64,000 nt of DNA from Umezawaea sp036375055 (GTDB lineage: Bacteria > Actinomycetota > Actinomycetes > Mycobacteriales > Pseudonocardiaceae). Of the stretch, positions 34,901-35,962 are shown piece by piece; the stretch's first letter is position 1, and the number at the start of each line of letters is the position of its first letter. Where the stretch lies: the NCBI RefSeq assembly GCF_036375055.1, contig NZ_DASUSQ010000043.1:8472-72471 (forward strand), in the 5' to 3' direction. A model generated the notes under the pieces. The model was not told the DNA's origin. It made no database searches and saw only the letters and a list, made by a program, of their open reading frames with translations. Made by a program: the position numbers and the translations under genes.

Positions 34901-35711
34901 GGGACTGGTCGCGACCTCGGTGTCCTGGGGTCCGTGGGCCGAGAGCGGCATGGCGACCGTCGGCGACACCGAGGAGCACCTGCGCCGTCGCGGCCTGATC
35001 GCGATGCCGCCCGCGCTCACGCTCAGCGCCCTGGAGAAGGCCATCCGCTCCGGCGAGACCACGGTGACCGTGGTCGACATCGAGTGGGACAGGTTCGCCC
35101 CGGCGTTCACCATGGCCCGGCCCAGCCCGTTCCTCGGCGACCTGCCCGAGGTGCGCGCGGCCCTGGAGGAGACCGCCCCCGCGGCCGGTGAGGAGTCCGA
35201 CCTGGTCGGGAGGCTCGCCGCGCTGTCCGAGGTCGAGCAGCACGCGCTGCTGGTCGACCTGGTCCGCGGGCAGGTCGCGACCGTCCTGGGCCACGGCTCG
35301 GCGGACGCGGTCGCCAAGGACAAGGCGTTCTCCGACCTCGGCTTCGACTCGCTCACGGCCGTGGAACTGCGCAACACCCTGACCAGCGCCACCGGGCTCA
35401 AGCTCCCGGCGACCCTGGTGTTCGACCACCCCAGTGCCGAACCGCTCGCGAAGTTCCTGCACTCCCAGCTCGTCGTCGGCGGCGCCGCGGTGCCGGTCCT
35501 CGACGAACTCGACAAGTTGGAGGCCGTGCTCGCCGCCGCCACCCCGGACACGCTCACCCGGACCAAGATCACGATCAAGCTCCAGTCGCTCGTGTCCCAG
35601 TGGAACTCGGGCAAGGCCGCCCAGAAGGAGGCGACCGGGACCACGAGCGGTCTGGACGACGCGTCCGACGACGAGCTGTTCGCCCTCATCAACAAGCAGC
35701 TCGGGAAGTAG
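13851..35711 (+). CDS. Type I modular PKS, gene B (modules M4-M8, polyol section)
   Basis: A 7286-residue polyketide synthase with an N-terminal docking coiled coil (residues 1-33) and five KS-AT-KR-ACP modules starting at about residues 34, 1486, 2881, 4344 and 5758. A docking tail begins at about 7214. All five ATs carry GHSIG and HAFHS (malonyl-CoA), and all five KRs carry the A-type Trp and lack LDD. The expected product segment is five consecutive 1,3-related hydroxyls if every KR works. M5 and M7 KRs replace catalytic Lys with Arg and Asn with Asp, while M4, M6 and M8 replace Asn with Ser. Modules M5-M6 and M7-M8 look like a duplicated pair. The gene follows A by 25 bp, probably co-transcribed, and ends just before a hairpin terminator. 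ATG 13848 is an alternative start. A low-GC3 patch sits in the M4 KR. Confidence 0.97.
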   Translation: MTSNEKVVAALRASLKETERLRKQNQQLTSAAREPIAIVSMSCRYPGGVSSPEDLWRLVSTGGDAVAGLPADRGWGDDLTFGVAAGGFLYDAGEFDPAFFGISPREALAMDPQQRLLLETSWEVVERAGIDPRSLKGSQTGVFVGGSATGYGSGLDEVPEGLEGHLLTGNTPSVFSGRVAYTFGFEGPAVTIDTACSSSLVAIHLAAQALRNGECTLALAGGVMVMANAAVFSEFDKQGGLSPDGRCKAFSSTADGTGWAEGAGILLLEKLSDAQRNGHQILAVVKGSAINQDGASNGLTAPNGPAQRRVIKAALSSAKLSPSDVDVVEAHGTGTRLGDPIEAGALLATYGQDRERPLLLGSFKSNIGHSQAAAGVGGVIKMVMAIRNGIAPRTLHVQEPTSQVDWSAGAIQLLTDEQAWPETGKPRRAAVSSFGVSGTNAHTIIEQAPETDVVETASGVVGGLVPWVLSGRGEQALKAQADRLRSFDLGDPADVAFSLATTRAAFEHRAVVLGSTPEELRRGVDALAAGERAENVVSGRTVDGRTAVVFTGQGSQRAGMGRELHAAFPVYAAAFDEIAALVDVRLDDQDLLDRTEFTQPTLFALEVALYRLVESWGVKPDFVTGHSIGEIAAAHVSGVLSLEDATKLVAARGKLMQALPAGGAMVALQATEDEVTPHLTEKVSLAAVNGPSSVVVAGDEAGVLAVVEAFGGRKSKRLAVSHAFHSPLMDPMLDEFRAVVSTLTFNQPRIPVLGEVTDPEHWVRHVRGTVRFADAVTTLEAQGVRTFLELGPDGVLTAMGQESVTEAVLVPGLRKGRPEVATLLRAVAELHVRGVRVDWTTLIEGARPVELPTYAFQREHFWLEMSPIRTVSASGEVDSEFWAAVDTGDLGSLDDLDLGADAVAALARWRRARKESSTVDAWRYRVSWLPLTDLGATVASGRWLVLGGNHDDVVDGLAERGLDIVRVACDPGTDRETLAAALSAAGEVDGVLSLVALDAPSSATVVVVQALGDARIAAPLWIATRGAVSTGRSDGVVEPTQTQVWGVGYVVGLEHGDRYGGVVDLPEVMDKRAADRLVAVLAGTGGEDQIAIRASGVFGRRLVHAPLNPEETQWKPNGTIIVTGGTGALGGRVSRWLATSGCEHVVLTSRRGPAAPGAAELTAELEALGARVSIVACDVADRDAVAALLAEYPPNAVVHAAGLDYLEAIETHGVEKFDEVLAAKVDGAAHLDELLAGADLDAFVVFSSIAGTWGSGGQAAYSAASAYLDGLAESRRARGLVATSVSWGPWAESGMATVGETEEHLRKRGLTSMSPELTLSALEKAIRSGEPTVTVVDMDWSKFTVAFTMARPSPFISDLPEVRAALESMETAAPTGESELVRKLAGLGGREQRHAVVELVREHTAAVLAYSSVDAIETDRAFRELGFDSLTAVDLRNRLTADTGLRLPATLVFDYPNAGVLADFLHAELAGTRTETAEVVTGTHTDEPIAIVAMSCRYAGDVSSPEDLWQLVFDGVDAVSAMPTDRGWDLDALYDPDPTRQGTSYARDGGFLYDAPRFDPTFFGISPREATAMDPQQRLLLETSWEAFERAGIDPTSLRGSRTGVFAGTNNHDYLALLDEVPDGLEGHLGTGNAASVVSGRVSYTFGLEGPAVTVDTACSSSLVALHLAVQALRGGDCDLALAGGVTVMATPGTFIDFSRQRGLATDGRCKAFAAAADGTGWGEGVGMLLVERLSDAQRNGHEILAVVRGTAVNQDGASNGLTAPNGPSQQRVIRHALGNAGLTPSEVDVVEAHGTGTALGDPIEAQALLATYGQDRERPLLLGSLKSNIGHTQSASGVGGVIKMVMAMRHGLVPRTLHVDAPSPQVEWDAGSVELVTSTTEWPETGRPRRAAVSSFGFSGTNAHAVIEQAPGAANSGSGSSDPSRLVGGTKRTPLPAVPLVLSGKTAAALRDQAAKLRSAVDGADLTDLGFSLATTRARLDHRATIVARDHDELLAGLDAVANGAGERGVAAEGRSAFLFTGQGSQRLGMGRELYEAFPVFADAFDAVCAQLDLDRPLRDVVFGDAEALDRTEYTQPALFAVEVALYRLVEAWGVRPDFVAGHSIGEIAAAHVAGVLTLEDATTLVAARGRLMQALPAGGAMVALQATEDEVLPHLGTNVSIAAVNGPNSIVVAGDENAVDEVLARFADRKSKRLTVSHAFHSPLMDPVLDEFRAVVAGLTFSEPTIGMLGEVTDPEHWVRHVREAVRFHGTMTALEAKGVKTFLELGPDGVLTAMAAESVADAVLVAAQRKDRDEVTTLLRAIGALHVRGVAVDWTAFYAGTGARRIDLPTYAFQRERYWFDVAPAKPRETAGYRVTWQPVAKPGTAMAYGRWLVVGDQEVATGLADRGLDVTAIDDVSDLPDQEFDGVLSAAGVESTLLLVQRTTAPLWAITRNAVSIDGQPANPDAAQVWGFGRVAALEHPGRWGGLVDLPEALDGRVLDRLAIALVGTEDQVAVRGTGIFARRLDHAPATTTEAWKPTGTVLVTGGTGVLGGHVARWLAAEGAEHLVLTSRRGVAAPDLVAELEGLGARVTVAACDVTDRAAMTALVQEFPPNAVLHLAGAGQDASIAETDLDLLAEVRSARVDGARLLDDLVGDVDAFVLFSSTSGAWGASRQCGYAAGDAFLDALAESRQARGLAALSISWGPWAGGDAEWADLLRRRGVTPLAPASALAGLGKAVAGKRSTLVVADVDWARFAPAFTATRPSPLLGDLPEVVAALKPAEETTDTDLTDSLAGRATAEQEAALVDLVREQVAQVLGYTSADSVDPGTAFRDLGFDSLTAVELRTKLAEATGLRLPATLVFDYPNLTSLAAHLRDELFGSAPEVAAAVAAGGAFDEPIAIVGMGVRLPGDVRTPEDLWQLVFTGTDAVGGWPTDRGWDLENLYDPDPDHEGTSYSREGAFLHQAAEFDAGFFGINPREALAMDPQQRMLLETSWEAVERAGIDPESLRGSRTGVFTGTNGQDYAASTYELPPGIEGYLGTGLAASVVSGRISYTFGLEGPAVTVDTACSASLVAIHLAVQALRAGECDLALAGGASMMSTPGAFIDFSRQRGLAVDGRCKSFAAAADGTGWGEGVGILLVERLSDAQRNGHQVLAVIRGSAVNQDGASNGLTAPNGPSQQRVIRQALANAGLSTQDVDLIEAHGTGTKLGDPIEAQALLSTYGRDREIPLRLGSLKSNIGHTQAAAGVSGVIKVVMAIRNGIMPKTLHVDEPSPHIDWTSGSVELLTEAQEWPETGRARRAAVSAFGMSGTNAHLIIEEAPNAVVAGETAELPVVPVVLSAKSVDALKGQAAALLAANPTVSLTDLAFSTSLRTPMPHRAAVVASDHDELARGLTAIADGRGLDAVTDGKLAVLFTGQGSQRAGMGRELHAAFPVFAEAFDEIAALVDIRIDDQETLDRTEFAQPAIFALEVALYRLVESWGVKPDFLGGHSIGEIAAAHVAGVLSLEDAAKLVSERGRLMQALPSGGAMVAIQATEDEVLPHLDNTVSIAAVNGPNSVVVAGGEAAVDRVLAHFADRKSKRLAVSHAFHSPLMEPMLDEFRSAVSELTFTEPTIPLLGDVTDPEHWVRHVRDAVRFADAVTTLEAKGVSTFLELGPDGVLTAMGQESVTDAVLVAGQRKDRPEAAVLTSAIATLHNRGVRVDWDAFFAGTGARRVELPTYAFQRQRFWLETQGFPTSGGGATDEAEAKFWEAVEREDFGLVGTTLALDESALGEVLPALSSWRKARRAHNKIDGWRYRVSWLPLTDLGAPTLTGRWAIVVPDGFDATEITSGLTARGAEVVPVEFADRATLATSFADLGPLDGVLSLVALVGTTTASVVVVQALGDAGVAAPLWIATRGAVSTGRSDGVVVPSQSEVWGLGYVIGLEHPDRWGGLVDLPDTLDARLFDRLVGVFNGDEDQVALRSSGVFGRRLVHAPLGDKLADWSPSGTVLVTGGTGALGGKVARWLATGGAEHLVLTSRRGPDAPGAAELQAELEELGARVTIAACDVADRDSLSSLLTEFPPNAVVHAAGADHTMGIADHDLAVFDDVLSGKVSGAVLLDELLADADLDAFVVFSSIAGTWGSGGQSAYSAASAFLDGLAESRRARGLVATSVSWGPWAESGMATVGDTEAHLRKRGLVTMPPALTLNALERAIRSGEPTVTVVDMEWEKFTPAFTLARPSAFIGDLPEVRKALADDSPAETGADSELAGRLAGLPEADQVTLLVDVVRDQVASVLGHSSSDAVDKDRAFQELGFDSLTAVELRNTLNTATGLRLPATLVFDYPNAVTLANHLRTELLGSQVEVADVVTAVNTDEPIAIVAMSCRFAGGIASPEQLWDLVLAGGDAVTPFPTDRGWDLSTLFHDDPDHQGTTYAREGAFLDGATRFDPAFFGISPREATAMDPQQRLLLETSWEAFERAGIDPVSLRGSQTGVFAGSNGQDYLALLEEIPEGVEGHLGTGNSAAIASGRISYTFGLEGPAVTVDTACSSSLVALHMAVQALRNGDCDLALAGGVTIMSTPGTFIDFSRQRGLATDGRIKSFAAAADGTGWGEGVGMLLVERLSDAQRNGHEILAVVRASAVNQDGASNGLTAPNGPSQQRVIRKALASAGLSTSDIDVVEAHGTGTSLGDPIEAQALLATYGQDRDEPLLLGSVKSNIGHTQAAAGVAGIIKMVMAMRHGQVPKTLHVDEPSPAIDWSAGAVELVTSQVAWPETGRVRRAAVSSFGISGTNAHTIIEQAPIAEEAAPRRVELPVTPYLVSAKNAAALAEQAGRIGEQLEWTSVEAADVAFSLATTRATLAHRLVVLGEDRDSAIAALTTARDGGTAPNLLRGTAADGGLAFLFTGQGSQRLGMGRELYETVPVFADAFDAVCAQLDLDRPLRDVVFGDAEALDRTEYTQPALFAVEVALFRTLEAWGVRPDHVAGHSIGEIAAAHVAGVLSLADAATLVSARGRLMQALPAGGAMVAIQATEAEVLPHLTDLVSIAAVNGPNALVVAGAEDQVEQVLAHFADRKSKRLTVSHAFHSPLMDPMLDDFREVVSALTFSAPKIPMPGDVTDPEHWVRHVRGTVRFADAVTSLEGRGVSTFLELGPDGVLTAMAQDSVTDAALVAAQRKDRAEVTTLVRALAALHVRGVAVDWAAYFARSGARKVDLPTYAFQRDRFWLDPSPAKAPVVDAEFWEAVENGDLTSLNLTLDADAVDTLSSWHRSRREHSAVDGWRYRIDWTPVTPTGVVAGRWLVTDPELAEGLAARGVDVVTDGPFDGVLALTNDVTEALDLVKTHTAKLWIATRGAVATGPADTAADPHAAEVWGFGRVAALEHSDRWGGLVDLPDTLDARAFDRIASILGGTEDQVAVRGSVVHARRLVAAPAGSGSDWTPRGTVLVTGGTGAIGRHVTAWLTEAGAEQVVLVSRGGGEVPGATVVACDVTDRDALTAVIAEYPPDAVVHLAGVGQDTALADMDADELAHVMAARVEGAVNLDALVGEVDAFVLFSSTSGVWGSGRQGAYAASDAHLDALAERRRADGLAATSVAWGPWAGGAMTQEGRDALSRRGLPALAPEQALAALRRAVGLGEATVVVADVDWTRFAPAFTAARPSPLLSALPDVVAALETPAGDNDTGLVATLTGLSENEQRSLLVDLVRTQVADVLGYSSPQAVELGVAFRELGFDSLTAVELRGKLNDVTGLRLPATLVFDYPNLAALSAFLRDELVGTRPEALTATATGFTNEPIAIVGMGLRLPGGIETPEQLWELVTSGSDAISDFPTNRGWDLANLFDPDPDHEGTSYVTRGGFLHDAGEFDAAFFGVNPREALAMDPQQRMLLETSWEAVERAGIDPDSLRGSRTGVFTGTNGQDYAMQTFELPPGIEGYLGTGIAASVVSGRLSYTFGLEGPAVTVDTACSASLVAIHLAAQALRAGECDLALAGGASMMSTPGAFIDFSRQRGLAVDGTCKSFAAAADGTAWGEGVGMLVVERLSDAQRNGHEVLAVIRGSAINQDGASNGLTAPNGPSQQRVIRQALAAAGLSTTDVDVVEAHGTGTKLGDPIEAQAILSTYGQDRETPLLLGSLKSNIGHTQAASGVSGIIKMVLALQHGIAPKTLHVDEPSPQIDWTSGSVELLTEAASWPETGRPRRAAVSSFGMSGTNAHAIIEQAPKADLVVETATSTLPALPVVLAAKSAEALKDQAERLREHVATNDVDLTDLAYSLLTSRSGLTHRAVVVAGETDELLDGLATVSAGDAVVEGKLAVLFTGQGSQRVGMGRELHAAFPVFAKAFDEIAALVDIRIDDEETLNRTEFTQPAIFAVEVALYRLFESWGVEPDFLGGHSIGEIAAAHVAGVLSLQDAATLVGERGRLMQALPAGGAMVALQATEEEVLPLLTDAVSIAAINGPTSIVVAGAEDAVRQVVGAFPDRKSKRLAVSHAFHSPLMEPMLDEFREVVGELTFTQPSIPMLGDVTDPEHWVRHVRDAVRFADTVTTLEGQGVKTFLELGPDAVLTAMGADSVTDAVLVPALRKGRDEVRTLLTALGRVHARGGAVDWAAFFAGTAAKRVDLPTYAFQHQHFWLDSQPWPTTTASTEVSEVDAQFWAAVDSEDLASLGADIDPSTPFGDALPVLASWRKQRGDNAAVEGWRYQVEWKSVPQEKASASGRWLAVVPAGQAEHAVLAGLSARGVEVVPVECEADTDRTGLTTLLEKAMTDGPAEGVLAIGTTATTTVLTVQALGDAGIEAPLWVATRGAVSTGRSDGVVDPTQSTIWGTGYVIGLEHPERWGGLLDLPEKLTDKALDRIASVLVGSEDQVAVRSSGVFGRRLAHARAATGLSDWSPRGTVLVTGGTGALGTRVARWLAAEGAEHLVLTSRRGPSAPGAAELAAELEALGTKVTIAACDVADRDSLSTLLTEFPPNAVVHAAGADHYGAIADHDLGTFDEVLSAKVAGAVLLDELLADADLDAFVVFSSIAGTWGSGGQSAYSAASAFLDGLAESRRARGLVATSVSWGPWAESGMATVGDTEEHLRRRGLIAMPPALTLSALEKAIRSGETTVTVVDIEWDRFAPAFTMARPSPFLGDLPEVRAALEETAPAAGEESDLVGRLAALSEVEQHALLVDLVRGQVATVLGHGSADAVAKDKAFSDLGFDSLTAVELRNTLTSATGLKLPATLVFDHPSAEPLAKFLHSQLVVGGAAVPVLDELDKLEAVLAAATPDTLTRTKITIKLQSLVSQWNSGKAAQKEATGTTSGLDDASDDELFALINKQLGK
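13950..18305 (+). other. Module M4: KS-AT(malonyl)-KR-ACP
   Basis: KS spans 13950-15197, with Cys at 14436 (DTACSSS). AT starts at about 15486, with Ser at 15729 (GHSIG) and HAFHS from 16014. The dimerization-like element starts at 16491 (FWAAVD). KR begins at 17202 with SRRG and the catalytic Lys, Ser and Tyr (17631) present, but the Asn position is Ser (17643, YSAAS). A-type Trp and Gln are present. ACP Ser is at 18135 (GFDSL). The nucleotide-binding region of this KR (17208-17276) has aberrant codon use. KR and AT sequences group with M6 and M8. Confidence 0.92.
17208..17276 (+). other. Patch of A/T-ending codons inside the M4 ketoreductase
   Basis: In 23 consecutive codons covering the Rossmann glycine-rich loop, 16 end in A or T (for example ATT, ACT, GGT, GGA, CGT, GTT, TCT, GCT, TGT). 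Neighbouring codons and the equivalent stretches of the other KRs end almost only in G or C. The reading frame is unbroken and the protein motif is intact, with a residue change to SGCEH where paralogues have GGAEH or EGAEH. The edges are abrupt. This fits a short recombination or gene-conversion tract from divergent DNA, or a synthetic change. The origin cannot be decided here. Confidence 0.8.
18306..22490 (+). other. Module M5: KS-AT(malonyl)-KR(Arg/Asp variant)-ACP
   Basis: KS spans 18306-19586, with Cys at 18825. It is followed directly by a copy of the hairpin repeat. AT starts at about 19899, with Ser at 20163 (GHSIG) and HAFHS from 20448. No dimerization element is seen. KR starts at 21420. 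The catalytic Lys is Arg (21729, SARVDG), Ser and Tyr (21834) are kept, and the Asn position is Asp (21846, YAAGD). A four-residue shortening follows SRRG. A-type Trp and Gln are present. ACP Ser is at 22317. Reduction to a hydroxyl is the default prediction, but a weak or inactive KR is possible. Confidence 0.9.
19585..19645 (+). repeat. Palindromic in-frame repeat, copy 1 (M5 KS-AT boundary)
   Basis: Arms CCGGAGCCGC (19585-19594) and GCGGCTCCGG (19600-19609) are perfectly complementary around the loop GAACA. About 35 further bases match the other three copies (GGAAG, TCTGATCCTTCCC, CGTCGGTGGGAC). It is in frame and encodes a Gly/Ser-rich linker (NSGSGSSDPSRLVGGTK) directly after the KS end EQAP. 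Relative to copies 2 and 4, the A in the left arm is G and the T in the right arm is C, so the pairing is kept. Confidence 0.85.
22491..26879 (+). other. Module M6: KS-AT(malonyl)-KR-ACP
   Basis: KS spans 22491-23771, with Cys at 23010. The active-site tract is CSAS rather than CSSS, shared only with M8. AT starts at about 24039, with Ser at 24282 (GHSIG) and HAFHS from 24567. A dimerization-like element (FWEAVE) lies near 25057. KR starts at 25776 with Lys, Ser and Tyr (26205) present and the Asn position Ser (26217). A-type Trp and Gln are present. ACP Ser is at 26709. KS, AT and KR are closest to those of M8. A beta-hydroxyl is predicted. Confidence 0.92.
26880..31121 (+). other. Module M7: KS-AT(malonyl)-KR(shortened, Arg/Asp variant)-ACP
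   Basis: KS spans 26880-28160, with Cys at 27399. AT starts at about 28455, with Ser at 28719 (GHSIG) and HAFHS from 29004. It is closely matched to the M5 AT, including a shared GCG-TTG-GAC codon run. A short dimerization-like element (FWEAVE) starts at 29475. KR starts at 30081. Catalytic Lys is Arg (30357), Ser and Tyr (30462) are present, and Asn is Asp (30474). About 14 residues that form a helix in the other KRs are missing near 30200. ACP Ser is at 30951. A hydroxyl is the default prediction, with lowered confidence. Confidence 0.9.
31122..35489 (+). other. Module M8: KS-AT(malonyl)-KR-ACP
   Basis: KS spans 31122-32402, with Cys at 31641 in CSAS. AT starts at about 32676, with Ser at 32919 (GHSIG) and HAFHS from 33204. 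The dimerization-like element starts at 33696 (FWAAVD). KR starts at 34419 with Lys, Ser and Tyr (34848) present and the Asn position Ser (34860). A-type Trp and Gln are present. ACP Ser is at 35349 (GFDSL). It is the last module of protein B and is followed by the docking tail. A beta-hydroxyl is predicted. Confidence 0.92.
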
Positions 35712-35738
35712 GCGCCCCACCCCTGCCGCCCCCTCGCC

Positions 35739-35765
35739 ACCCCCTCCGACCTGGTCGGAGGGGGT
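35739..35765 (+). terminator. Strong hairpin terminator after gene B
   Basis: ACCCCCTCCGAC (35739-35750) and GTCGGAGGGGGT (35754-35765) are a perfect 12-bp inverted repeat around a 3-nt loop, 28 bp after the stop codon of gene B. No T-run follows, which is usual for actinomycete terminators. A weaker 5-bp inverted repeat (GGCCC at 35794-35798, GGGCC at 35808-35812) lies downstream. It probably ends or attenuates the A-B transcript. Confidence 0.75.
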
Positions 35766-35831
35766 AGCGGTGCTGGGGAGAACCCGGTTTTCAGGCCCTT
35801 TCCTCAGGGGCCGGTAGGGGCGCGCTAGGGG

Positions 35832-35860
35832 TTGAGGGGGGTTGGGGCCACGGACAGAAT
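35832..35860 (+). promoter_or_regulatory. Candidate promoter for genes C-D-E
   Basis: TTGAGG (35832-35837) and CAGAAT (35855-35860) are separated by 17 bp. They resemble the -35 and -10 boxes of the principal actinobacterial sigma factor, with about one mismatch each. The site lies after the terminator and about 100 bp before the start of gene C, so it would drive a separate unit C-D-E. Short motifs like this arise by chance, so experimental support is needed. Confidence 0.35.
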
Positions 35861-35863
35861 CGT

Positions 35864-35902
35864 TTCGTGAGCTGAAGTGTGCCAAGCGCTTCTGAATTCA
35901 CG
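35864..35902 (+). promoter_or_regulatory. Nested inverted repeats in the gene C leader
   Basis: TCGTGA near 35864 and TCACGA near 35897 form an outer inverted repeat. GAAG and CTTC form a near-symmetric inner pair. The 8-bp palindrome AAGCGCTT (35884-35891) lies between them. Just downstream of the candidate promoter, it could be an operator or a leader RNA structure. No regulator family can be named. Confidence 0.25.
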
Positions 35903-35947
35903 ACGATCTCATTCTCCTGCGCCGGAGAAACCCTGTCGTCCGTAGCG

Positions 35948-35960
35948 AAGAGGTGCTCTT
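35948..35960 (+). promoter_or_regulatory. Shine-Dalgarno of gene C inside a small hairpin
   Basis: The ribosome site AAGAGG (35948-35953) is 9 nt before ATG 35963. AAGAG (35948-35952) pairs perfectly with CTCTT (35956-35960) across the loop GTG, so most of the site can be hidden in a 5-bp stem. None of the other three readable gene starts in the window has this arrangement. Confidence 0.5.
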
Positions 35961-35962
35961 AA

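Noticed and set aside
20460..35885. Antisense open frames of thousands of codons (for example 20460-35885, 7166-13444, 43275-53351, 53487-61742 on the - strand)
   Set aside because: They lie exactly opposite highly conserved PKS domains, have low-complexity Arg/Gly/Val/Asp-rich translations, and arise because GC-rich codons rarely make stops in the mirror frame. No family motif or ribosome site supports them.
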